From positions 1-33,074 of the forward strand of contig JAJDEB010000013.1 of assembly GCA_029260015.1 (NCBI GenBank): a stretch of DNA of 33,074 bases, read 5' to 3'. Shown piece after piece: positions 25,937-33,074 of this stretch. A model generated the notes under the pieces. It made no database searches and was not told the DNA's origin. It worked only from the letters and a program-made list of their open reading frames with translations. Each line of letters starts with the position of its first letter. Position 1 is the first letter of the stretch. The DNA is from Phycisphaerae bacterium. Its GTDB lineage: Bacteria > Planctomycetota > Phycisphaerae > UBA1845. Made by a program: the position numbers and the translations under genes.

Positions 25937-26846
25937 GATCCCGTCGAATAGCAAACTCAGCCATCGCTTCCAATCCAGCCGTATCACCCGAAACGCCTCG
26001 AATCGCCTCGATGGCACCCGCTACCGCTTCCTGAGCCAACCCGCGACTCCGATCAATTCCTACGCTCGCCGGATAGGTTTGTTTGCCGGATTCCGCATCT
26101 TTGCCAGACTTCTTGCCCAGATCGTCTGACGTGGCCGTCACGTCCAATAAATCGTCGGCGATTTGAAACGCCAAACCGAGGTTCAACCCAAACGCCCCCA
26201 ATCGTTCGAGGGTTTCGGCATCTGCCCCGGCGACGATTCCGCCCATCTTGCAGGCGCATTCAAAAAGCGACCCGGTTTTGGTCGAGTGAATCCGGCGAAC
26301 TGATTCTAGAGTCAGCGCGGATCGCTCGTCGGTTTCGGATCGTTGCCCTTCGATGTCGAGCGTCTGTCCGCCGATCATCCCTTCGCCACCAGTTGCCCGG
26401 GCGAGATCAGCCACCAAAGGGGCGATGTGCGCGCGATCAAGCGTCTTCGTCGCCAGCGTTTCAAATGCGAGCGTGACCAACGCATCGCCAGCGAGGATGG
26501 CTACCGCTTCGCCGTAGACCTTGTGATTGGTTGGGCGGCCTCTGCGCAAGTCGTCGTCGTCCATTGCAGGAAGGTCGTCGTGGATCAGCGAAAACGCATG
26601 GATCATTTCGATGGCAGCCGCCGGCGCAAAGCACACGTCATCATCAGCGCCGCAAAGTGCGCCGCACTGATAAACCAAAAATGGACGTAGGCGCTTTCCC
26701 GGTGCCAGCAGCGAATAACGAATTGAATCCGCCAGCGTTTGCGGTGTTTGCCCGTCGAAGGTGATGCGTTCGTCGAGCAAGCGCGAAAACCGTAGGGCAA
26801 ACGATTTGACCGCATCGAGTGTTTCGCTGGCTGGCTTGGTGGTCAC
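25932..26846 (-). CDS. ispA: Polyprenyl synthetase (farnesyl/geranylgeranyl diphosphate synthase)
   Basis: A 304-residue trans-prenyltransferase that extends allylic diphosphates with isopentenyl diphosphate. The first aspartate-rich motif is DDLPAMDDDDLRRG and the second is DDLLD, preceded by GLAFQIA. GKRLRP near residue 50 binds diphosphate. The protein ends IRRDR, as expected for the family, so the stop codon at 25932 is at the natural C terminus although it lies in a repeat. The chain length of the product cannot be fixed by eye. The GTG start at 26846 overlaps the stop of the upstream zinc-ribbon gene by 4 nt (GTGA), suggesting translational coupling. dxs follows after 194 nt. Confidence 0.93.
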   Translation of the reverse strand: MTTKPASETLDAVKSFALRFSRLLDERITFDGQTPQTLADSIRYSLLAPGKRLRPFLVYQCGALCGADDDVCFAPAAAIEMIHAFSLIHDDLPAMDDDDLRRGRPTNHKVYGEAVAILAGDALVTLAFETLATKTLDRAHIAPLVADLARATGGEGMIGGQTLDIEGQRSETDERSALTLESVRRIHSTKTGSLFECACKMGGIVAGADAETLERLGAFGLNLGLAFQIADDLLDVTATSDDLGKKSGKDAESGKQTYPASVGIDRSRGLAQEAVAGAIEAIRGVSGDTAGLEAMAEFAIRRDR

Positions 26847-27397
26847 GATTGTTCGAGTTCCTGTTCGCGTTCGTGCTGAGCGGTAAGCAGTTCGTCAATG
26901 GTAAACTGCCCGCCGCACTCCGGACAACGCGCCTCGCGCAATCCGGTCATATTGTAACCGCAAGTCGGGCAGCATACCGCATCTGTGCCGTAAGTCTTCA
27001 GCCGTTCGAGTCGCTCTTCGGAGGTCTCCTTCCAAGCAAGTACGGTTCCAAACACCCACAGAATAGGGACTACAGCGCCACCTGCGAGTGTCCCAAGACC
27101 TGGTGGCGCGAGTCGTGCCGTTTCAATGAATGCCGAAGCGATCGCCCCACAGAATATTGACGCTCCTGTGACTAGCCAAGTGAGCTTGACTCGTTCCGGC
27201 GTCCAGCGAACGGTCTTCCGCCACAAGAATAACCAGTAGGTTGCAATGAAAGTGTATTCAACGAACCAAGTTAAGGTTGAGGTGATGATGGTTGGATCAT
27301 GCGAGTAAAAGAAAGCAGACATCATGGCCACCCACAATCCCACACTGATTGGGAAGATCAACATCGCCAATATTAGTCGGGTTACGAGAACGCTCAT
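26843..27397 (-). CDS. Membrane protein with C-terminal zinc ribbon, coupled to ispA
   Basis: A 184-residue protein of unknown function with about four hydrophobic segments, then a zinc ribbon at residues 143-162 (CPTCGYNMTG...CPECG) and a Glu/Gln-rich tail. It has the same cysteine spacing as the four other ribbon proteins in the window but no clear similarity outside the ribbon. ATG 27397 has GGAAG six nt upstream. It begins 20 nt after the selA stop codon and overlaps ispA by 4 nt, so it is embedded in a selB-selA to ispA-dxs-nadK transcript. A link to isoprenoid or membrane-lipid metabolism is possible but unproven. Confidence 0.85.
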   Translation of the reverse strand: MSVLVTRLILAMLIFPISVGLWVAMMSAFFYSHDPTIITSTLTWFVEYTFIATYWLFLWRKTVRWTPERVKLTWLVTGASIFCGAIASAFIETARLAPPGLGTLAGGAVVPILWVFGTVLAWKETSEERLERLKTYGTDAVCCPTCGYNMTGLREARCPECGGQFTIDELLTAQHEREQELEQS

Positions 27398-27417
27398 CTG
27401 GTTCTTCCATTGCTAGA

Positions 27418-28827
27418 TTACATTGAACATTCGTTGTTAACACTAGTTATGCAATCGGCCAGCGATCGATGGTCTTTTTCTGAGATCGTGCGAATGTCGA
27501 ATAGGATTCGTTCGCGCTGGGCACGGGCGACTACGGCTGGCGTGCCGGTTCGCAGTTGTTTCAGCGTTTCGTCGATGGTTTTGTTTTTGGGCTGCCAGGT
27601 TACGCAGAACGTTTCGAGTTCGCGGCCCGGGTATGATCCGCCGCCTACGGCTGACTTTGCTTTGGTGACTTGGAAATCTTCGTCGGGTAATTTTTTGATG
27701 AGCATTCGGTGGAGTGTTTCGGCCCGCTGCTGCAGAGCTTCAAGCGGTGCGGACATTATTGCTAGCGAGGGGATTGATTCGATGGCTTGCGTTTCGTCGC
27801 GGTAATTTTGCAGTGTGGCTTCCAGGGCCGCGAGGGTCATTTTTCCTACGCGGTAGGTGCGCATGAGCGGGTTGCGCTCGATGTGGTCGATCCAATTCTT
27901 GCTTCCGACGATGATGCCGGCTTGTGGTCCGCCGAGGATTTTATCGCCGGAGAAGCATACGAGGTCGGCACCGGCGTTGATCGACGCGCGCACGTTGGGT
28001 TCTTCACCCATGCCGATGCTTGTCAAATCAAACAGAGCCCCGCTGCCCAAATCGTCGATCACTGGCAGTTTGTGTTTTCGCCCCAACGCCGCGAGTTCTT
28101 CGATTTCGACGGCTTGCGTAAATCCAACCACACGGTAGTTACTGGTATGCACCCGCATAAGTGCAGCGATGTTGTCGTCGATGGCATTCTCGTAGTCGGT
28201 GATGCGTGTGCGGTTGGTCGTGCCCACTTCGCAGAGTTGCGCCCCGCTGGCCCGCATCATGTCCGGTAGGCGATACGAGCCGCCGATCTCCACGAGTTCG
28301 CCGCGCGATACGATCACGCCCTTGCCCTGCGCTACGGTGTTAAGAATCATCAAGGTAGCCGCAGCGTTGTTATTAACGACGGTAGCGGCCTCCGCACCGG
28401 TGAGTTCGCAAAGCAAGCTGGCGACATGGTTGACGCGCCGGCCCCTCGCGCCGGATTCGAGGTCGAATTCAAGATTGCAGTATCCGCTGGCGCACTCGGT
28501 CACAGCCTTGACCGCAGCATCGGACAGCGGCGCTCGGCCCAAACCCGTGTGCAACACGACGCCGGTGGCATTGATGACTCTGCGAATCGACGAAGCGGCT
28601 CGCGTCTGCAGGATCGTCCGCGCGTCATCGATGATCGCCGCAAGGTCTGCCGGCATGCCGCTGTCGATGACATTTTGTCGAGCGTTTTCGATGGCGCGGT
28701 CCAGCGCGCTAACGACCAACGTTCGCGGGTTATCGACCAGCCACGACTTGACAGTCGCATCATCGAGCAGATTCGTCATCGACGGCAACTGTCGAAGCTG
28801 TTCGCGTTGTTGTTGGGTTGGTTCCAT
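27418..28827 (-). CDS. selA: L-seryl-tRNA(Sec) selenium transferase
   Basis: A 469-residue pyridoxal-phosphate enzyme that converts seryl-tRNA(Sec) to selenocysteyl-tRNA(Sec) using selenophosphate. Motifs are RRVINATGVVLHTGLGRAPL, YCNLEFDLESGARGRR, VNNNAAA, and the cofactor lysine Lys296 in CFSGDKILGGPQAG, almost the same position as Lys295 of E. coli SelA. ATG 28827 matches the usual N terminus; a GTG at 28845 that shares one base with the selB stop codon (TAGTG) is an alternative. It is directly downstream of selB, the common selAB arrangement in reverse order. No selD or selC is in the window. Confidence 0.96.
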   Translation of the reverse strand: MEPTQQQREQLRQLPSMTNLLDDATVKSWLVDNPRTLVVSALDRAIENARQNVIDSGMPADLAAIIDDARTILQTRAASSIRRVINATGVVLHTGLGRAPLSDAAVKAVTECASGYCNLEFDLESGARGRRVNHVASLLCELTGAEAATVVNNNAAATLMILNTVAQGKGVIVSRGELVEIGGSYRLPDMMRASGAQLCEVGTTNRTRITDYENAIDDNIAALMRVHTSNYRVVGFTQAVEIEELAALGRKHKLPVIDDLGSGALFDLTSIGMGEEPNVRASINAGADLVCFSGDKILGGPQAGIIVGSKNWIDHIERNPLMRTYRVGKMTLAALEATLQNYRDETQAIESIPSLAIMSAPLEALQQRAETLHRMLIKKLPDEDFQVTKAKSAVGGGSYPGRELETFCVTWQPKNKTIDETLKQLRTGTPAVVARAQRERILFDIRTISEKDHRSLADCITSVNNECSM

Positions 28828-28844
28828 ATCAATTTCAACTACCA

Positions 28845-30791
28845 CTACTTCAAAACGGTTCGCACATCGCCGTCGCGTTTGGTGAACCCGACCCGATCCA
28901 GATGTTCGACGAACGGGACGACGTACTTGCGACTTGAATCGATCGCCTCGCGCAGGCTCGAAACGGTAAATGGCCCGGACTGTTCGAATAGCTGCTGCAC
29001 GCGTTCGCGGAGTCGCGCCTCGGTGTCGGCGTGAAGATAAAGCGACGGGTCGATTCTAACAACTTGCCCGACGGAACCGGCGATTTTGAGGAGTTTATCG
29101 ACGCGGGCCTTGTTCGATTCGACTTGTTTGATGAGGGCGTCGAGCAGCGGTGGGGCGAATTTGTTGGTTTCTAGAATCGACAGAATCTGTTCGAGCAGCT
29201 TTTCGTCTTGCCTGGATAGCTGCGGGGCGAAATCGACATGGCAGGCGTAGCGGCCTATTCGGCGAACATCCCGCGTGGCGATGAGCTTTTCGAGCAGGGG
29301 CTTGCCCAGAGTCACCGCTCCGCTCTTACGGGCCAGCCAGCCGATCAGCGTTTCTTCGAGGATGCCCGGCTCTTGCGGGTGGATTTGGTGATAGCGCTTG
29401 ATCCATGCGGTCGCCCGCTGCACGAATTCATCAAGGTACGCAGCGCTGATTAGCCGATCGCCCGTCAGCGGCAGTAAGCGTTTCTCTTTGCGAAGGGCTT
29501 CGATGTGATCGGTGATGTCACCTTGTGGCACTGCCGTATCGAGCGAGAGTTGCTTGGGCGTTGGTAATTCAAATCGGGCGCTGCGGATGCGTTCTTCGAT
29601 GCGTTGGCGGGCGTCGCCGGTGTCGAGCGATTTCAGCCCTTCGATACTCGCGGACATGTTGCGGCTGCTGCGGCGTGGGGCGGCTCGCAATATTACGCCA
29701 CCGCCAGCCGTTCGGGCTGCGTTCTCGTCGCGGACGATGAAACGCTGTCCGTAGCTTGCGACGATCGGTTCAGCGAGTCGGAGTTGCACATATTCGCTAT
29801 GGCCCGCATCGATTCGATCACCGGTCAGGCAGACGCAGCGGCACATGACTTCCGTCGCGGCGATGCACACCCGCATGCGCGAGTGGTTCTTGATCGGCTC
29901 GCGATGGCTCGATAGGCATTCGAGTCGAACGTCGAGCAGGCGCGTGGGTCGAACCGCACCGACGGCGGCTAACTCGTCGCCGCGCTGCGGAGCAGTCTTG
30001 CCGGTGATTTGCAGATTAATCGCGGTGCGCTGGCCGGCGTGCGATTGGTCGCTGGTTTGACCGTGCGATTGCACTTCGCGCACGCGGACGGTTTCGCCGT
30101 GCGGCCAAAGTTCGAGCGTGTCGCCGGATTGCACGCTGCCGCTGATGATCGAGCCAGTGACGACGGTGCCGCGCCCAGCGACCGAAAACACACGGTCGAT
30201 GGGCATGCGAAAAGGCAGATCGGTTTGCACGCGTTCGACCTGCTCCGCTTGGGCAATAATCGCAGCCCGCAATTCTTCCATACCGGTCTGTTTGATCGCG
30301 GAAACACGAACCATCGGAGCATTGGCCAGCGGAGTACCGTCGAGCATTTCAGCCATCTCGGCTTCTACGAATTCGGCGAGACTGTCATCAACGAGATCGC
30401 ATTTGTTGATCGCAACAACCGCCCGCGAGACGCCGAGCAATTGCAAAATTTCGATGTGTTCAACCGTCTGCGGCATCACCGAATCGTCAGCCGCAACGAC
30501 AATCAGCGCCACGTCGATCCCCGTCGCACCAGCCACCATCGTGCGAACAAACCGCTCATGGCCCGGAACATCCACCACGCCAAAACTAAAATCACCCAAA
30601 CAATCTGAATCGTTCAGCCGAAGCTGAGCAAACCCAAGCTCAATGGTCATCCCCCGCCGCTTTTCTTCAGGCAAACGGTCGGCATTCGTCCCGGTCAGCA
30701 CCTCGATCAAGGAAGTCTTGCCATGATCGATATGACCAGCAGTGCCGAGGATGAGGTGCTTGGTTGCATGTTGATTGGAGTTTGACGTCAC
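28845..30791 (-). CDS. selB: Selenocysteine-specific elongation factor
   Basis: A 648-residue GTPase that delivers Sec-tRNA to UGA codons next to a SECIS hairpin. G1 is [10 protein letters not shown], the Sec-factor signature RGMTIELGF follows, G3 is DVPGHERFV and G4 is NKCDLV. EF-Tu-like beta-barrels come next ([14 protein letters not shown]), and the C terminus holds winged-helix repeats ending in the SelB-type module with [18 protein letters not shown], which binds SECIS RNA. I chose GTG 30791, four nt after the previous stop codon; the frame stays open to 30908, but that would overlap the upstream gene by over 100 nt and the extra residues precede the normal SelB N terminus. Confidence 0.95.
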   Translation of the reverse strand: MTSNSNQHATKHLILGTAGHIDHGKTSLIEVLTGTNADRLPEEKRRGMTIELGFAQLRLNDSDCLGDFSFGVVDVPGHERFVRTMVAGATGIDVALIVVAADDSVMPQTVEHIEILQLLGVSRAVVAINKCDLVDDSLAEFVEAEMAEMLDGTPLANAPMVRVSAIKQTGMEELRAAIIAQAEQVERVQTDLPFRMPIDRVFSVAGRGTVVTGSIISGSVQSGDTLELWPHGETVRVREVQSHGQTSDQSHAGQRTAINLQITGKTAPQRGDELAAVGAVRPTRLLDVRLECLSSHREPIKNHSRMRVCIAATEVMCRCVCLTGDRIDAGHSEYVQLRLAEPIVASYGQRFIVRDENAARTAGGGVILRAAPRRSSRNMSASIEGLKSLDTGDARQRIEERIRSARFELPTPKQLSLDTAVPQGDITDHIEALRKEKRLLPLTGDRLISAAYLDEFVQRATAWIKRYHQIHPQEPGILEETLIGWLARKSGAVTLGKPLLEKLIATRDVRRIGRYACHVDFAPQLSRQDEKLLEQILSILETNKFAPPLLDALIKQVESNKARVDKLLKIAGSVGQVVRIDPSLYLHADTEARLRERVQQLFEQSGPFTVSSLREAIDSSRKYVVPFVEHLDRVGFTKRDGDVRTVLK

Positions 30792-30795
30792 AGTT

Positions 30796-31560
30796 TTAGA
30801 ATCTCTCACCTCCGGTATACCAATGATCGGCGAGTTTGTGTTCGGTGTACGAATCTCCAACGAGACTCGGCGGTTCTTTTGCAATGTACCAGAACCCGTA
30901 GGAATCAATCATTCTTGTGCCCACTTCAAAAAACACATCGCCATTCGGTTCGATCCGAGACCATCGCACAAGGAACAAACCGATTTTTTGCGGTGCCTGA
31001 GAAGAAATCGTAGTCGATTGCTTGACGGCCGTATCGAAGGCGGACTTGCTCAAGTGAAATCGAATATACGCCGGCCAAGGATACAACCAGTTGGTCATGA
31101 GGAGGCACAAGAGCATTGGAATGACCGCCCACTTGCGTATGGATTCGCGCGGTGGCGTTTGGGGCGTGTCTTTGACGATGAGCCAGGACACAAATCGCGT
31201 CGCCCACGAGATAAGAAAGTAAACCACCGCGAAGATGGCCGCCACCATCCAGATACACCCATCCAGTGAAGAGTGACCGGGATTGCTGAAGTCGAACAAC
31301 AAGGCGATGACGATGACCAAGAAAATGCACGTCGCGATTTTTCCTGGCGGGAATGGTTTAGGCGTTCGGCCAAATGCATTGAGCTTGCTCGGACGAGATG
31401 CGCTTACGTAGCTTTCAGGGTTCGTCGGGTCGAAGGCGAAGCCACATTCCGGGCAGATGTTCTCCGACAGACCGCGCAAAAGATACCCGCATCGAAAGCA
31501 TTGGGCATCATCGGGTAGAAGGGATGAAGGCGGTTTGATACCTTTGTTGCCTTCCGTCAT
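30796..31560 (-). CDS. Membrane protein with N-terminal zinc ribbon
   Basis: A 254-residue protein of unknown function. Unlike the other four, the zinc ribbon is near the N terminus (residues 21-40, CFRCGYLLRG...CPECG), followed by about three hydrophobic segments and a C-terminal soluble part of about 90 residues. ATG 31560 was preferred over a TTG at 31575. It starts 24 nt after the intramembrane-protease gene and ends four nt before selB, so it is inside the same operon. Its last codons carry a GGAGG sequence about 17 nt before the selB GTG, too far to be an ideal ribosome-binding site. Confidence 0.85.
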   Translation of the reverse strand: MTEGNKGIKPPSSLLPDDAQCFRCGYLLRGLSENICPECGFAFDPTNPESYVSASRPSKLNAFGRTPKPFPPGKIATCIFLVIVIALLFDFSNPGHSSLDGCIWMVAAIFAVVYFLISWATRFVSWLIVKDTPQTPPRESIRKWAVIPMLLCLLMTNWLYPWPAYIRFHLSKSAFDTAVKQSTTISSQAPQKIGLFLVRWSRIEPNGDVFFEVGTRMIDSYGFWYIAKEPPSLVGDSYTEHKLADHWYTGGERF

Positions 31561-31584
31561 CAGCGAGCCGTCCAAGAAGTTTTT

Positions 31585-32325
31585 CTACGACCAGAACACC
31601 CAGTCCTCTTTCCAGACTACGTAGGCGTAGAGCAGGAAGTTCGTTAGGCCGTGCATCACCATCATAAAGAGCAGGCTCTTTTTCCAATAGAACAGCAGGT
31701 TCCAGAAGAGCCAGCAGAGGATGCCGACTTCCCACATGGGGTGTTCTAGTGCTGATGCGATCGAGCAGATGATGAATGAGCGGAACGTGTACATGCCCAG
31801 CGGTACGGTTTCGAAGCGGCGCGAATCGATGAGCACGCGGAGGACGAAACCGCGCCAGAAGATTTCTTCGACGATGGGTACGACGATCGACGCGCCGCCG
31901 ATCCGCACGATGAGGAACAACCACAGTGCCCAGCCGCGGCCCAACTGTTCGTAGCAGTTGTAGAATTTGTCGGGTTCGGCATCTTGGCCCATGATCTGCG
32001 TTTTGGGATACCAGCTTTGTGCGGCGAACCATTTGTGAACGTAGATCCACATGGCCGCAGACACGACCGCGAGAACGACTGACAGCAGAATGTGCGGCTT
32101 ACCCAGCGGTGGGAAGTACTTCCAGAACATCAGCGAAACGACGAGGGCTCCGACGGTTCGCAACGTATAGAGCCACGGGACATGTTGCGGTCCTTCAAAG
32201 AATTGCCCGACGGCCATCAATGCGAGGAAGGTCATGAACGGTGCAATGTACGGCAATTCGGGCCGGGCGTGGACTTGCCGGTCCAGCCACGTCTGCGGAG
32301 CACCTTGTTCGGCGGAATCGTTCAT
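31585..32325 (-). CDS. CPBP/CAAX-type intramembrane glutamic protease
   Basis: A 246-residue multi-helix membrane protein of the ABI/CPBP (Rce1-like) protease family. The catalytic EE-x3-R is Glu153-Glu154 to Arg158 in EEIFWRGF. His195 in ALEHPMW and the HxxxN pair His225/Asn229 in MHGLTNFLL complete the motif set. The look of the C-terminal half (VPLGMYT, ALEHPMW, final W-x-FW) recalls the subgroup described near exosortase systems, but I cannot confirm that without a profile search. The start is ATG 32325, with no clear Shine-Dalgarno. It lies between clpS and a zinc-ribbon gene; its substrate is unknown. Confidence 0.88.
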   Translation of the reverse strand: MNDSAEQGAPQTWLDRQVHARPELPYIAPFMTFLALMAVGQFFEGPQHVPWLYTLRTVGALVVSLMFWKYFPPLGKPHILLSVVLAVVSAAMWIYVHKWFAAQSWYPKTQIMGQDAEPDKFYNCYEQLGRGWALWLFLIVRIGGASIVVPIVEEIFWRGFVLRVLIDSRRFETVPLGMYTFRSFIICSIASALEHPMWEVGILCWLFWNLLFYWKKSLLFMMVMHGLTNFLLYAYVVWKEDWVFWS

Positions 32326-32391
32326 GCGCGCATGCTAAGCGATCGTCAATCAATCGACCAACTTTGATGACGAACTGTTTTGAAATTTGCC

Positions 32392-32751
32392 CTAGGCGTC
32401 GGGTTCGATGGTGACGGTGAGGCTCAGCGAGGTGAGTTGCTCTTGATACATTTCTGCCAGTTCTTGATGGGTGACGAGCAGCAGGGCCAAGCCGGCATTG
32501 TGGGCCTCGATCATCTTCTGGATGGCGTCGTCCATGCGCAGTGGCGTCACCTTGAGCAGGGCCATGATAACGTGCTCCATGTCGTTGACGTCGTCGTTGT
32601 GGAGAAGCACCTTGTAAGGTGGAAGCAGCTTGGGTTTGACTTTGCCGGGGGCCTTCGAGGGGGCCGGCTTTTCGAGAATTGCTGTCGAAGAATCGCTATT
32701 CTCGGTGGATACGTCGTCGGCGTTTTTCTTATTGTTTGAATCATCGGACAT
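32392..32751 (-). CDS. clpS: ATP-dependent Clp protease adaptor ClpS
   Basis: A 119-residue adaptor that brings N-degron substrates to ClpA or ClpC. A disordered N-terminal tail rich in Ser, Asp and Lys precedes the folded domain, which begins YKVLLHNDD. The residues that bind the substrate N terminus are Asn52-Asp53-Asp54 and His84, spaced exactly as Asn34 to His66 in E. coli ClpS. I chose ATG 32751 (AGGGA upstream) over ATG 32823, because a good promoter with -10 box at 32822-32827 would start transcription inside the longer frame and the extra residues are not ClpS-like. No clpA or clpC is in the window. Confidence 0.92.
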   Translation of the reverse strand: MSDDSNNKKNADDVSTENSDSSTAILEKPAPSKAPGKVKPKLLPPYKVLLHNDDVNDMEHVIMALLKVTPLRMDDAIQKMIEAHNAGLALLLVTHQELAEMYQEQLTSLSLTVTIEPDA

Positions 32752-32821
32752 ATGGAATACGGTTCCCTGGCTGATTAGCGCGTTTGGCTCTCTTGTTTGG
32801 AAGCCTCTCAATACTTGTGCC

Positions 32822-32851
32822 ATTGTATCAATCGAATCGCAATCCGGCCAA
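32822..32851 (-). promoter_or_regulatory. Promoter of clpS and the downstream gene run
   Basis: On the minus strand TTGGCC (complement of 32846-32851) and TACAAT (complement of 32822-32827) are 18 nt apart. The -10 box matches five of six bases. Transcription would begin near 32815, about 65 nt before the chosen clpS ATG. The call is by consensus only. Confidence 0.4.
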
Positions 32852-32963
32852 GGTTATCATCGGCGAAGCGGCTGATTCGCTCGAATGCCTGCGATATTGG
32901 GCGGAAATCGCCGGTCGTTAAGGCTATCATCTGCCGTCGAGTGGGCTACGAAGTCGTGCCGCT

Positions 32964-33021
32964 GCTCTGTGAGCAGTGCAATTCTGGTGGCGGTGCCGGC
33001 TGACCGCAGTGCTCACAGAGC
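32964..33021. repeat. Palindromic repeat type D
   Basis: Inverted 16-nt arms (32964-32979 and 33006-33021) with one mismatch pair enclose a 26-nt loop. Each arm contains the hairpin GCTC-TGT-GAGC (or its complement), the same design as types A and B with another stem. There is only one copy in the window. Confidence 0.7.
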
Positions 33022-33074
33022 CGTGCCACGTCGATGCGCGATTCTGTTTTGATCGCGACTGATTCGGAGGATAA

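Larger units (their letters stand above)
32752..33074. other. Terminal intergenic region upstream of clpS
   Basis: It contains the clpS promoter and a type D palindromic repeat. The last bases, GGAGGATAA, look like a strong ribosome-binding site for a plus-strand gene that would start just past the window edge. A minus-strand frame open from the edge to a stop at 32946 reads CEHCGQPAPPPELHC, but this peptide comes from the repeat, so I do not call a gene. Confidence 0.45.

Noticed and set aside
30792..30908. N-terminal extension of selB
   Set aside because: It would overlap the upstream zinc-ribbon gene by over 100 nt and lies outside the SelB family N terminus.
32946..33074. Partial minus-strand gene with CEHCGQPAPPPELHC
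   Set aside because: The cysteine pattern is produced by the type D palindrome, and plus-strand GGAGG at the edge better fits an intergenic region; left uncalled.

Overview
The window reads as a chromosomal segment from a planctomycete, possibly class Phycisphaerae (inference). Four things point there. The 16S rRNA 3' end looks planctomycetal. The 16S gene is followed by its own hairpin terminator rather than by 23S. Five genes encode membrane proteins with a C-x2-C-x11-C-x2-C zinc ribbon of the CGYxL...CPECG kind, which is very common in that phylum. Several genes start with GTG or TTG and have weak or no Shine-Dalgarno sequence. I see no phage, insertion sequence, CRISPR array or plasmid functions; apart from dispersed palindromic repeats the content is mostly housekeeping.

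Layout. 1-924: 3' end of 16S rRNA, a terminator, and tRNA-Ala(CGC) with its own promoter. 939-3196: three minus-strand zinc-ribbon membrane proteins, the first two clearly paralogous. 3286-6422: a lipoprotein prolyl oligopeptidase and ThyX, both minus. 6641-8308: a plus-strand type I phosphodiesterase/phosphatase-like protein. 8401-11235: a VKOR-DsbA thiol-oxidation fusion and an orphan periplasmic-binding lipoprotein, both minus. 11453-12193: a plus-strand coiled-coil/zinc-ribbon protein of the CT398 type.

12247-32751: fifteen consecutive minus-strand genes. In transcription order they are clpS, a CPBP/CAAX-type intramembrane protease, a zinc-ribbon protein, selB, selA, a zinc-ribbon protein, ispA-type prenyl synthase, dxs, nadK, pdhA (E1 alpha), pdhB (E1 beta), pdhC (E2), lpd (E3), tilS, and a 1205-residue AsmA-like protein. 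Functional blocks are selenocysteine incorporation (selAB), the isoprenoid pathway with NADP supply (ispA-dxs-nadK), and a complete pyruvate dehydrogenase complex. Two zinc-ribbon genes are threaded into these operons, one overlapping ispA by 4 nt.

The most interesting signal is a set of seven dispersed palindromic repeats. Two (type A) supply the in-frame TAG stop codon of thyX and ispA at the same internal position of the repeat. Two unrelated ones (type C) begin at the nucleotide after the stop codons of pdhA and the binding-protein gene. Thus four of the seven elements are placed exactly at stop codons, which suggests either insertion specificity or a selected role at transcript 3' ends. 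Type A, B and D elements share one design: two inverted copies of a short hairpin, usually with a TGT loop, separated by 22-26 nt.
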